A stretch of DNA of 24,354 nucleotides from JAFAGX01 sp035623255 (GTDB lineage: Bacteria > Acidobacteriota > Terriglobia > Terriglobales > Acidobacteriaceae), in assembly GCA_035623255.1 (NCBI GenBank), contig DASPTU010000090.1, positions 1 to 24,354 on the forward strand. Reading direction: 5' to 3'. Under the pieces are notes generated by a model, which searched no databases, was not told the origin of the DNA, and saw only the letters and a list, made by a program, of their open reading frames with translations. Every line of letters begins with the position of its first letter. Position 1 is the stretch's first letter. Both the position numbers and the translations under genes were made by a program. Of the stretch, positions 16,191 to 23,258 are shown in pieces.

Positions 16191-16542
16191 TTTGCCCGAT
16201 TCCAACTGAACTAGCCCTTTGGCAGTTTGACTTGCGGCGGCTTGCCCGCTCCGCAGAGCAACGTCTTGCGGGATGCCCGGCAGGTTCGTATACTGGCGGC
16301 CCGGCCAAATGGCAGGTCTGGCGGTGGGGTAGACCGCTCTAGCTTACCCTCCTTGGCCTCTGAATCACCCGTGAAAAACTCGCGGGACGTATTGCGTAAG
16401 GACAGCCGGCTCCGTTAAAAAACCGAATTCGTGTCACTTCGGCTGAGTTATTTTCGACGGCGTGTGCCAGTACGGCACGCCCCAGCTCGGCGGCGGGAAG
16501 AACGAAAAACAACCGGAAAGAACGAGCGGAGGAGAAATTCGC
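16191..16542 (+). other. Non-coding stretch and gdhA leader
   Basis: In these 352 bases no gene is supported. The only structure seen is a hairpin at 16459-16481, where GGCGTGTGCC pairs with GGCACGCC with a 2-base bulge around the loop AGTAC. It lies about 60 bases upstream of the gdhA start. A purine-rich GGAGGAG ribosome-binding site ends the stretch. A weak promoter-like pair, TTGCGT at 16392 and TTAAAA at 16415, was seen but is not convincing. Confidence 0.4.
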
Positions 16543-17814
16543 ATGTCGCAAGCCCCAATGCCGGAAGAGATGAATGTCTACCAGAACGCGGAAGCGCGCT
16601 TCGAAGTGGCCGCGAACAAGTTGGGACTCGAGCAAGGCATCTACCGCTTCCTGAAATGGCCGAGCAAAGAAGTCACGCTGTACATCCCAGTAGGCATGGA
16701 CAACGGACAGCTTGAAGTGTTTACCGGTTACCGGGTTCTGCATTCGAACGTGCGCGGACCAGGCAAAGGCGGAATCCGGTTCGCCCCCGACGTTTCTATC
16801 GATGAAGTGCGGGCCCTGGCGACCTGGATGACCTGGAAATGCGCGGTGGTGAATATTCCGTTCGGTGGGGCAAAGGGCGGAGTGATTTGCGATCCCCGAA
16901 AAATGTCGCGTGGCGAATTGGAGCGCCTGACGCGCCGCTACACTGCGGAGCTGGCGGACTGGCTTGGGCCGGAGCGCGATGTCCCGGCGCCGGACGTTGG
17001 CACGGGCGAACAGACCATGGCGTGGGTGATGGACACCTACGCGATGCACGTCGGACAGGCGACGACGGCGGTGGTCACCGGAAAGCCGATCGAGCTGGGC
17101 GGATCCCGTGGACGCCGTGAAGCGACTGGCCGCGGCGTGATGATCTGCTGCGACAAAGCGTTGGCGAAACTCGGCATCAAGAAAGAAACCTGCCGCGTCG
17201 TTGTTCAGGGTTTTGGCAACGTCGGCTCGATGGCCGCCGAATTGATGCAGAAAGTCGGCTACAAAATCATCGGGCTCGCGGACATCGGCGGCGGCCTTTA
17301 CAACGAAAACGGTCTCGACGTTCCCAAGGTCATCGACTGGGTGTACACGCAGAAGAAACCACTCCAGGATTTCCCCGGCGGCGGCACGAAAATGTCCGCG
17401 CGCGACGTGCTCTTTCAGCCCTGCGATATCGCGATTCCCGCGGCGATTGAAAACCAGATCACGGAAACTAATGCAAACCAGGTGCAAGCGAGAATTTTGT
17501 GCGAAGGCGCGAATGGCCCGACCACCTGGCAAGCCGACGCCATCATCGATGCGAAAGGCATCTTCACCATTCCGGACATTCTGGGGAACGCGGGCGGCGT
17601 CACCGTCAGCTACTTCGAATGGGTGCAGGATCGGCAAGGATTCTTTTGGAGAGAAAGCGAAGTCAACGAGCGGCTGCTCGACGTCATGGAAAATGCCTTT
17701 GACCAAGTGGTGCGCTACGCGGAATTGCATCATGTCAATAACCGCATCGCCGCATACATGCTGGCCATCGACCGGGTGGCCAGCGCCCTCAAGTTACGCG
17801 GGATTTATGCCTAG
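16543..17814 (+). CDS. gdhA: Glutamate dehydrogenase (Glu/Leu/Phe/Val dehydrogenase family)
   Basis: ATG 16543 follows GGAGGAG by a normal distance; the frame is open to 16462 but the extension precedes that site. The 423-residue protein has the usual length for the hexameric family. Substrate-domain motifs are RGPGKGGIRF (71-80), TWKCAVVNIPFGGAKGGV (97-114, including the active-site lysine region) and VPAPDVGTG. The Rossmann domain shows GGSRGRREATGRG and VVVQGFGNVGSMAAEL. Near the end is ILGNAGGVTVSYFEW, typical of glutamate dehydrogenases. The reaction is reversible oxidative deamination of glutamate to 2-oxoglutarate and ammonia in the cytoplasm. The NAD/NADP preference cannot be fixed by eye. 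The stop codon overlaps the start of a GIY-YIG remnant. No operon partner is evident. Confidence 0.95.
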   Translation: MSQAPMPEEMNVYQNAEARFEVAANKLGLEQGIYRFLKWPSKEVTLYIPVGMDNGQLEVFTGYRVLHSNVRGPGKGGIRFAPDVSIDEVRALATWMTWKCAVVNIPFGGAKGGVICDPRKMSRGELERLTRRYTAELADWLGPERDVPAPDVGTGEQTMAWVMDTYAMHVGQATTAVVTGKPIELGGSRGRREATGRGVMICCDKALAKLGIKKETCRVVVQGFGNVGSMAAELMQKVGYKIIGLADIGGGLYNENGLDVPKVIDWVYTQKKPLQDFPGGGTKMSARDVLFQPCDIAIPAAIENQITETNANQVQARILCEGANGPTTWQADAIIDAKGIFTIPDILGNAGGVTVSYFEWVQDRQGFFWRESEVNERLLDVMENAFDQVVRYAELHHVNNRIAAYMLAIDRVASALKLRGIYA

Positions 17815-17963
17815 TGCCGTTCTATTATGAAGCGTGCTGGAGCGCTGAAGACGCGCGCCAGCGTGAGCGATACTTGAAGTCAGGAAAAGGCGGACGGTAC
17901 CTCAAGAATCGCCTCGCTTGCTGGCTCTCCGAAATTAGAAGCAAGAAGTTGGAACGACACTAG
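17814..17963 (+). pseudogene. Remnant of a GIY-YIG nuclease gene (C-terminal half only)
   Basis: A 49-codon frame runs from GTG 17814, overlapping the last base of the gdhA stop codon, to TAG 17961-17963. Its product reads FYYEACWSAEDARQRERYLK, then GRYLKNRLACWLSEIRSKK. This matches the C-terminal half of small single-domain GIY-YIG endonucleases (YhbQ/UPF0213-like), in which a 'YYEA ... A..RE+YLK.G.G..YLK.RL' segment ends the domain. The N-terminal half with the GIY and YIG motifs, which hold the catalytic residues, is absent; that space is occupied by gdhA. The fragment therefore cannot encode an active nuclease. It is most simply a decayed gene truncated by a past rearrangement. It is short, but the pattern match is specific. 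Confidence 0.65.
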
Positions 17964-18114
17964 ATTCGTGGGGCGTTTTATTATAGTTTCTACTGGCTCA
18001 CACCAGACTCTGGGAGCTGGTGGGGCCATTTCGTAACTCCGCTACGGAGTGTGCCTGAAGCAAGGAAAAGCAAGCGGCGCGGATCAGCGTTCCGAGCCAG
18101 GAAGGAGTCCGCCC

Positions 18115-18924
18115 TTGAACCCGGACTCGCTCTTGTCAGGCCACGCGAAAAGCGATGAACAGCATGCTCGCGACATTTGTGTCGCGGGACGCTGGATGTA
18201 TGAGCACGGTTACATTGTCGCCAGCGAAGGAAATCTCTCGGTTCGTCTTTCGGACGGACGTATCCTCACGACACCCACGTGCATGAACAAAGGAATGCTC
18301 TCGCCGGAAGATCTGGTAGTCACGGATCTGGAGGGGAAGCAGTTGGCTGGAAACCGCAAAGTTTCTTCCGAGCTGGCCATGCATCTGCTTTTTTACCGCA
18401 TGCGCCCGGATGTGAACGCAGTTTGCCACGCGCATCCACCTACGGCCACGGGATTCGCGGTGGCCGGACGCGGATTGACGAAAGCATTGCTGCCGGAAGT
18501 GGTTGTGGGGCTCGGCCAGGTGCCGCTGGTGCAATACGCAACCCCAGGAACACCGGAGCTGAGCGCTGCGCTCGAGCCGTTCGTTCCGCATTATGATGCG
18601 CTGCTGCTTGCCAATCACGGAGCAGTGACCTGTGGGCCAGACCTTCTTACTGCGTTCTTTCGAATGGAGACAATCGAACATTGCGCGAAGATTACCCTGG
18701 CGGCAGAGCTCGCCGGTGGGCCCATGTTGCTTTCCGGACGGGAAGTGGCCAAATTGATGGCGGCGCGGCCGCGTTATTTTGTTTCGCCGCCGCCGGGTGG
18801 CGGAGCGGAGCTGCCGATGACTTCGGACAGTGGCGAAAGTGCGGGCGACCACGTTACGCTCACGCGGAGTGAACTCGACGCGTTGATTGATGAGGCCGTG
18901 CGGAAGGACCGCAGCCGGCGCTAG
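18115..18924 (+). CDS. Class II aldolase/adducin family protein (fuculose-phosphate-aldolase-like)
   Basis: The start is best placed at TTG 18115: GGAAGGAG ends seven bases upstream, and the protein then begins MNPDSLLSG. A longer GTG start at 18049 has no such site and lies in a hairpin. The 269-residue product has the family hallmarks: SEGNLSVRL (37-45), SSELAMH with the catalytic-type Glu86, HAHPPTATGF (105-114) and LANHGAVTCG (165-174). His105, His107 and His168 would bind the divalent metal. The family includes aldolases and decarboxylases acting on sugar phosphates (FucA, RhaD, AraD) as well as divergent members, so the exact substrate is unknown. A C-terminal extension beyond about residue 225 (PPPGGGAELPMTSDSGES) is Pro/Gly-rich and ends in a basic helix. 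Confidence 0.88.
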   Translation: MNPDSLLSGHAKSDEQHARDICVAGRWMYEHGYIVASEGNLSVRLSDGRILTTPTCMNKGMLSPEDLVVTDLEGKQLAGNRKVSSELAMHLLFYRMRPDVNAVCHAHPPTATGFAVAGRGLTKALLPEVVVGLGQVPLVQYATPGTPELSAALEPFVPHYDALLLANHGAVTCGPDLLTAFFRMETIEHCAKITLAAELAGGPMLLSGREVAKLMAARPRYFVSPPPGGGAELPMTSDSGESAGDHVTLTRSELDALIDEAVRKDRSRR

Positions 18925-19031
18925 CCGAAGGTATCGGGCCTTGCCGGGCCAGCCTGCGCGACCCGCCTCAGGGACGACGCAAACGCTGCATGCTCTTCCG
19001 TGCATTCTGTGCTGTAAGAAGGTCCACGTTC

Positions 19032-19592
19032 ATGCGCCGCATACCAACCGCTGTGATCGGTCTGTTCATCTGCCTCCCGCCTTTTCTTTCCGTGGCACAG
19101 CCTAAGCAAGAGAAAGGAGGAACCGTGTCTATGTCTATGCAAATTTCGAGTTCGGCGTTTTTGGCCGGCGAAACGATTCCAAAGAAATTTACCTGCGATG
19201 GTCCTGACGTTTCACCGAAGTTGACGTGGAACGATCCGCCCGCCAATACGAAAAGTTTCGCGCTCATCATGGACGATCCCGACGCGCCCGTTGGGACGTG
19301 GGTTCACTGGGTGCTTTATGATTTGCCGCCGGAGACGGCGGAACTGGCAGAGGGAGTTGCGAAGCAGGAGCAGCTCTCCAGTGGCGCGCGTCAGGGACGA
19401 AACGATTTCGGCAAAATCGGCTACGGCGGGCCGTGTCCGCCGCCCGGCAAGCCGCACCGCTATTTCTTCAAACTTTACGCGCTCGATGCAAAACTGAATC
19501 TCAAGGCCGGCGCCACCAAACCGCAACTCGAGAGCGCCATGAAGCGCCACATCCTCGCGCAAGCGGAACTGATCGGCAAATACGCTCGGTGA
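19032..19592 (+). CDS. PEBP-family (YbhB/YbcL-like) protein with signal peptide
   Basis: From ATG 19032 the product has 186 residues. A signal peptide covers about 1-23 (MRRIPTAVIGLFICLPPFLS, cleavage near VAQ), preceded by AGAAGG nine bases upstream. The PEBP domain follows: AGETIPKKFTCDGPDVSP, LIMDDPDAPVGTWVHWVLYD (the DPDAP and HW ligand-site motifs), NDFGKIGYGGPCPPPGKPHR and YFFKLYALD. The family includes the E. coli YbhB (cytoplasmic) and YbcL (periplasmic) proteins and the eukaryotic Raf-kinase inhibitors; the biochemical role in bacteria is largely unclear. A very strong internal ribosome-binding site at 19113-19120 precedes GTG 19125 and ATG 19131, so a cytoplasmic form starting MSMQISSSAF could also be made. 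Which form is expressed cannot be told from the sequence. Confidence 0.88.
   Translation: MRRIPTAVIGLFICLPPFLSVAQPKQEKGGTVSMSMQISSSAFLAGETIPKKFTCDGPDVSPKLTWNDPPANTKSFALIMDDPDAPVGTWVHWVLYDLPPETAELAEGVAKQEQLSSGARQGRNDFGKIGYGGPCPPPGKPHRYFFKLYALDAKLNLKAGATKPQLESAMKRHILAQAELIGKYAR
19113..19120 (+). promoter_or_regulatory. Internal Shine-Dalgarno deciding an alternative start of the PEBP gene
   Basis: AAAGGAGG lies 4 bases before GTG 19125 and 10 before ATG 19131, both in frame with the PEBP domain. It is the best ribosome-binding site near this gene and falls just after the encoded signal peptide. Confidence 0.55.
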
Positions 19593-19663
19593 AACCTCGA
19601 ACGCGCACTGACAGGTCAGGTCAGAGGAGCGGGCAAGGGTGGTACATACGGTGAACGGGCATT

Positions 19664-20095
19664 CTAATTCCTAGGTAGACGCCAGATCAGTGAATGTTGG
19701 TGCTTGGAGGAACTTCCGTGCGCCTCACCGATGATCATTCCGTTTTGGTTTATAGCTTTGACTGAAGTTTGGTGGTTGTACGCCAATGGTAAGTCTAAAT
19801 ACCTTTCGCGGACCGTGTCGTAAATACGGGGTCGCTGCCAAGGACGCGAATGAATATTTCCAAGGACATTGCCGTAAGCGTCTATATCGGACGGATGGAA
19901 CTCGTCGGGCACTGCGAGCTGTCTCAAACCGCCGTCCAAAGTCCATATGAACGCACGCCTTTTTCCGTCCCTGTCGTCGCCTTCCCCAACTACCAGACCA
20001 TCATTATTTATGGCACACGGATAAAACCCTTGGCTGTTCCACTGCACTATGTCGACTGCCCGGTGCTCCGACGACCCAATAAATCCGCAAACCAC
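19664..20095 (-). CDS. HAF-repeat (extracellular repeat) protein, 5'-truncated
   Basis: From GTG 20095 the product has 143 residues made of HAF-type repeats: CAINNDGLVVGEG with KRRAFIW, PSDIDAYGNVLGNI, and VKAINQNGMIIGEA with HSLIW. The homology does not begin at this GTG. The same frame continues upstream to about 20221 with another repeat (SRAVALNDSGVVIGW), without any ATG, and runs into the end of the neighbouring gene. Intact HAF-repeat proteins are longer and carry a signal peptide, so the 5' end appears lost and this is probably a pseudogene remnant. GGAGG 12 bases before the GTG could still allow translation. The repeats form a beta-rich, possibly propeller-like structure of unknown function in secreted proteins. 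Confidence 0.55.
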   Translation of the reverse strand: MVCGFIGSSEHRAVDIVQWNSQGFYPCAINNDGLVVGEGDDRDGKRRAFIWTLDGGLRQLAVPDEFHPSDIDAYGNVLGNIHSRPWQRPRIYDTVRERYLDLPLAYNHQTSVKAINQNGMIIGEAHGSSSKHQHSLIWRLPRN

Positions 20096-20171
20096 TGGGC
20101 CTCGTTGCCTCCATCCGATAACAACTCCACTGTCGTTGAGCGCGACTGCTCTGCTCCAGCTTTCGAACGAG

Positions 20172-20825
20172 CTAGGTCTTCCACTCAGTGGTTCCGGTCT
20201 CCCAAGTTGAAAAGTCCTGAATCACAAGATTTCGGTTAAGAATGTATCTTCGGCCGTAGTTATCTTGGAAGAAAATTTCCAACTCGTATGCATTTCGATG
20301 TACATCATTTTCTTGAATTATGACGGGCAAATCCACTTTGGAAGCCTTGTGTACTGTGGTCTCGTCGGCATTGAAGATTTGCGCCTCAGCATAGTCGCAC
20401 GCCAGATAGCTCCATTGCTTTTTCTGACTAATCTGAATCTCTGCCATTTTTGGTGGAGCAAGCGTCCCCGCTGTTTTGTCTCTTACCGTCACGTCATAGA
20501 GTTTGACATCTTTGTCGGGGTCGTGATTCTCGAACCTCATTGGCACATAAACTGACGTGACCTTCCTTGTATGGTCCTTATCCCAGCTCGACGCCTGTAC
20601 CCAATGCTTGGCTCGCGTTCCATCAAGGAATCGAACTTTGATTTTAGCGGGAGGCAAAACGGCGGTGATATATTTAATGGCAGATGTCACAGTCGAAGGG
20701 ACGATAACAATCAGTACGAAGAAAACTGGGTCAGATACCTGACCTTCTTTCACCTTGTAGATAAGTGCCCCGGCAACTCCTAGCGGAGCCACCACCGCCA
20801 GTGCTATGCGAAAAAACTTCTTCAT
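20172..20825 (-). CDS. Unrecognised membrane-anchored protein with two N-terminal helices
   Basis: I do not recognise this family. From ATG 20825 the product has 217 residues. Two hydrophobic segments come first: FFRIALAVVAPLGVAGALIY (4-23) and DPVFFVLIVIVPSTVTSAIK (about 32-51). The remaining 160 residues are soluble and look beta-rich, with alternating strands (KIKVRFLDGTRAKHWVQASS, VTSVYVPMRFENHD, YELEIFFQDNYGRRYILNRN). With both helices crossing the membrane, the C-terminal domain would be cytoplasmic. A longer frame reaches 20933, but the extension lacks a membrane or family pattern. No clear ribosome-binding site precedes ATG 20825. Codon use is more A/T-rich than the genes left of 19.6 kb, consistent with a transferred region. 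The 3' end overlaps the open frame of the HAF remnant. Confidence 0.6.
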   Translation of the reverse strand: MKKFFRIALAVVAPLGVAGALIYKVKEGQVSDPVFFVLIVIVPSTVTSAIKYITAVLPPAKIKVRFLDGTRAKHWVQASSWDKDHTRKVTSVYVPMRFENHDPDKDVKLYDVTVRDKTAGTLAPPKMAEIQISQKKQWSYLACDYAEAQIFNADETTVHKASKVDLPVIIQENDVHRNAYELEIFFQDNYGRRYILNRNLVIQDFSTWETGTTEWKT

Positions 20826-20995
20826 GACAACTGCCGTCCGACTCGGACCGCTTGCTCCATGATGCAGCAGGAAACTGAGAGGTTTCCGCATCACGGAGAG
20901 AACTACTTTGAAAATGAAACACAAGCAACTCACTCACAATAGTCAGAAGTCAGAGTGAGCCGGAGTTTCCGTTTTCAACTTCCCCTTGGCCCGAG

Positions 20996-21024
20996 AGCCT
21001 AGCCCTCCCGCCGCGTCGTGTCAA
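20996..21024 (-). promoter_or_regulatory. Possible promoter of the two-helix protein gene
   Basis: The minus strand has a perfect TTGACA (21019-21024) and, 17 bp downstream, TAGGCT (20996-21001), which matches only 3 of 6 -10 bases. The implied leader to ATG 20825 is about 165 bases. Confidence 0.3.
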
Positions 21025-21197
21025 CCGCCGCGCTGCCCTCCCAGCAGTCCCTAAGAAACATTGCTTTGCCCACAATCGCACACGAACCCGGGCACGAGAC
21101 CGCATCCGGGCCTCCCCACGTCCCCCAAGACCAGGGGTGTAGCATTTTCCCCTCAATGCGTAATACCCCCCTGTGGCGTTGACGGGATAGGGGATAG

Positions 21198-21285
21198 GCT
21201 AGAGCGAAACTGCCCTATTTGCAGTATCCTGTACTTAGACTTCTTAAACACAATATGTAGGGGCTTGATTTTATTCCGCTCTAGC
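21198..21285. repeat. 9-bp inverted repeat upstream of the small-protein/protease unit
   Basis: GCTAGAGCG (21198-21206) and CGCTCTAGC (21277-21285) are perfect inverted copies 70 bases apart, ending 30 bases before the ATG at 21315. They could bracket a regulatory region or fold as a long-range stem in the leader. Confidence 0.35.
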
Positions 21286-21314
21286 AGCAGTATTTTGTTG
21301 TTATCGGTCAACCC

Positions 21315-21494
21315 ATGCCTGCCACCAACACTACAACCAAGAAAATCAAAGAATTCGCAGAAATCAAAAAAGTGGTCGACGAATACCGGGACTTAAAGGC
21401 ATTGCTTGAATTAGTACGCAACCGGAGATCACAGCTGCCCGGTAAGTTGCTAGAAGGACACGTTAGAATTAGAACCAAGAGAAATCGATGGTAG
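21315..21494 (+). CDS. Small basic helical protein (59 residues), first gene of a two-gene unit
   Basis: ATG 21315 to TAG 21494 encodes 59 residues. A Thr-rich start (MPATNTTTKK) leads into a strongly helical, heptad-like charged segment (IKEFAEIKKVVDEYRDLKAL and LELVRNRRSQL) and a basic tail ending RTKRNRW. There is no signal peptide or membrane helix. An in-frame TAG at 21282-21284 rules out a longer version. It ends only 3 bases before the protease start at 21498, so the two are almost certainly cotranscribed and probably translationally coupled; the protease has no strong ribosome-binding site of its own. I do not recognise a family. An adaptor or regulator of the protease is a reasonable guess from position and coiled-coil character, nothing more. 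Confidence 0.6.
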   Translation: MPATNTTTKKIKEFAEIKKVVDEYRDLKALLELVRNRRSQLPGKLLEGHVRIRTKRNRW

Positions 21495-21497
21495 TTC

Positions 21498-22124
21498 ATG
21501 GACAATCAGAAATTCCAAGTTGATGTACTTCCGGTGCTAACGGAGTGTTCGACGCTATTGCAACGCACCGGGGAGTTAATCGGCGGCAAGAAAGCAATTG
21601 TCCTCGTCGAATCTGAGGGATTGTTCAGTGATCTGCTTTACGTTTTTAATAAAGTAATTCGTAACCTTCCGAGCGGTGATGGTATTGATGTGGTTCTTCA
21701 TTCGCTTGGTGGAACCGTCGATGCTGCATCTGCCCTTGCAAGCCTCTGTCGAGCACGATTCGGGACCTTTCGGGTAGTGGTTCCGTTTATGGCTAAGAGT
21801 GCTGCAACTTTGTTTGCGCTGGCTGCCAACGAACGCCTTTTGACGCCATCCGCACAATTAGGTCCTGTCGACCCACAGGTTCGCCATCCTGAGAAAAACG
21901 TTTGGTTCCCCGCTCACTCAATTAAGGAAGCCCTAGAACGGGTGGAAGCCACGAAGGATCCTTTTGTGAAAATCGCAATGGCAGACAAGCTAGACCCATT
22001 CCTCATAGGTGCATACCAAGACGCAATTTCGGCTTCCAAGCAGTACATCGAAGAAGTCGTTGATTGTTGGACGCCAAAGGACAAGGCAGCGCTAGTGTTA
22101 TGTCCCATAAATAACTGGTATTAG
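21498..22124 (+). pseudogene. SDH-family Clp-fold serine protease, 5' fragment (split by IS insertion)
   Basis: The frame from ATG 21498 gives 199 native codons, up to CTA at 22092-22094, and then 9 residues read from the insertion sequence (VLCPINNWY) before TAG. The native part has the ClpP/crotonase-like core of the SDH-type serine proteinase family (PF01972-like). VVLHSLGGTVDAASALA at about 65-81 supplies the glycine-rich oxyanion loop. VVVPFMAKSAATLFALAA at 93-110 holds the likely nucleophile Ser101. AQLGPVDPQV follows at 119-128. The 3' part of the gene continues at 23258. Removing the element and one TA copy restores an in-frame 303-codon gene. The truncated product keeps the whole catalytic core, so residual activity cannot be excluded. 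No signal peptide is visible. Confidence 0.85.
22095..22113 (+). repeat. Left terminal inverted repeat of the IS630-family element
   Basis: GTGTTATGTCCCATAAATA matches the reverse complement of the right end at 16 of 19 positions and is preceded by the TA target copy. Confidence 0.88.
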
Positions 22125-22169
22125 TATTGCTGGGAATCCAGGCATCTCCCGTGCACAATGGAGGTGCCT

Positions 22170-23258
22170 ATGGCGATGGGACGACCGAAAGCGGCGCTAG
22201 TCTTGGATACAGAGCTCCGCGAACAACTGGAAAGCTTAGCGAACTCACGTTCTCTTCCTGCTGGATTGGTGCGTCGGGCCAAGATTATTTTGCTCAGTGC
22301 TTCTGGGAAGACCAACCGGGAAATTGCCTCGCAAATGAAAACCAGTAAGAACACAGTGAGCGTGTGGCGCTGCCGATTCCTCAAACACGGGGTGTCCGGA
22401 CTCTACGAGGAGTTACGTCCAGGCCGGCCACGCCCGATCAGCGACGAACGAGTAGCACAATTGGTTCGCAAGACGCTAAAGACGAAACCCCGTGACGGAA
22501 CGCACTGGAGCATCCGGCAACTTGCTACGGAGACAGGCTTGTCGAAATCGACCGTGCACCGCATCTGGCAAGCGTTTGGCTTGCAGCCCCACCGGCAAAA
22601 GAGTTTCAAACTCTCCAGCGATCCATTTTTTGTAGAAAAAGTACGGGATATTGTAGGGCTGTATTTGAATCCTCCGGAAAATGCAGTGGTTTTGTGCGTG
22701 GATGAGAAGAGCGGAATTCAAGCGCTGGAACGCACGCAGCCGATGTTGCCACTGGGACTGGGGTATGTCGAGGGCGTGACCCATGATTATCGACGCCATG
22801 GAACCACCACATTGTTTGCCGCACTGGACACGGCGAACGGCAAGGTGCTCGCGCACTGTCGGCGGCATCATCGCCATCAGGAATATCTGAGTTTTCTACG
22901 GGAGATTGAGAGGAACGTGCCGAAGGACTTAGAAGTGCACATCATTGTGGATAATTACGCCACCCACAAACATCGGCGAGTCAGACGCTGGTTCGCCACG
23001 CGACCACGATTCCATGTGCACTTCACTCCAACCTATGCCTCCTGGCTCAATCAGGTGGAGATCTGGTTCAACCGCATCACGCAACAAGCCATTCGCAGGG
23101 GAACGTTCAGCAGCGTGAAGGACCTGGTCGCGAAAATCGATCACTACGTCCAGAATTCCAACCGTCATGCGCAGCCGTTTGTATGGACCGCCACGGCCGA
23201 GTCGATCTTCGCCAAAGTACAGAGACTATGCGAACGTATTTACGGGACAGGACACTAG
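22170..23258 (+). CDS. IS630-family DDE transposase
   Basis: ATG 22170 follows GGAGG by five bases and gives 362 residues; ATG 22158 is in frame but lies before that site. The N-terminal helix-turn-helix region (about 25-120) shows RAKIILLSASGKTNREIASQ and KNTVSVWRCRFLKHGVSGLY, then a second winged segment (HWSIRQLATETGLSKSTVHR). The DDE catalytic domain has all three acids in context: VVLCVDEKSGIQALER, HIIVDNYATHKHRRVRRW, and SWLNQVEIWFNRITQQAI. This is a complete cut-and-paste transposase of the IS630/Tc1-mariner superfamily, which targets TA. The stop codon TAG (23256-23258) is made of the duplicated target TA and the next host base, so the coding region of the element itself has no stop codon. 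Confidence 0.95.
   Translation: MAMGRPKAALVLDTELREQLESLANSRSLPAGLVRRAKIILLSASGKTNREIASQMKTSKNTVSVWRCRFLKHGVSGLYEELRPGRPRPISDERVAQLVRKTLKTKPRDGTHWSIRQLATETGLSKSTVHRIWQAFGLQPHRQKSFKLSSDPFFVEKVRDIVGLYLNPPENAVVLCVDEKSGIQALERTQPMLPLGLGYVEGVTHDYRRHGTTTLFAALDTANGKVLAHCRRHHRHQEYLSFLREIERNVPKDLEVHIIVDNYATHKHRRVRRWFATRPRFHVHFTPTYASWLNQVEIWFNRITQQAIRRGTFSSVKDLVAKIDHYVQNSNRHAQPFVWTATAESIFAKVQRLCERIYGTGH
23237..23255 (-). repeat. Right terminal inverted repeat of the IS630-family element
   Basis: Its reverse complement is GTGTCCTGTCCCGTAAATA, 16 of 19 identical to the left end, and TA follows. This repeat also encodes the last residues (IYGTGH) of the transposase. Confidence 0.88.

Larger units (their letters stand above)
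20826..21314. other. Divergent intergenic region
   Basis: These 489 bases separate the two-helix protein (minus) from the small protein/protease unit (plus). They hold a possible leftward promoter (20996-21024), a G+C-rich block at about 21000-21060, a small AGGGG...CCCCT inverted repeat at 21133-21153, and a 9-bp inverted repeat at 21198-21285. No gene is supported. Confidence 0.45.
22095..23255 (+). mobile_element. IS630-family insertion sequence, complete, 1161 bp
   Basis: The element is bounded by imperfect 19-bp terminal inverted repeats and flanked by a TA dinucleotide on each side (22093-22094 and 23256-23257), the target duplication characteristic of IS630/Tc1-mariner elements. It carries one intact DDE transposase gene filling almost the whole length. 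It lies within an SDH-family protease gene, whose reading frame is restored exactly when the element and one TA are removed. Intact ends, an intact transposase and clean target junctions indicate a recent insertion. Confidence 0.92.

Noticed and set aside
16191..16340. A possible tRNA, because of a GGTTCG run followed by G+C-rich arms
   Set aside because: No cloverleaf with acceptor, D and anticodon stems could be assembled.
16339..17733. A 464-codon antisense frame opposite gdhA
   Set aside because: It is open only because of the codon bias of gdhA; the translation shows no recognisable fold and covers a certain enzyme gene.
18049..18114. A GTG start 22 codons upstream for the class II aldolase
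   Set aside because: The GTG lies in a small hairpin (18036-18050) and lacks a ribosome-binding site, whereas TTG 18115 has a well-placed GGAAGGAG.
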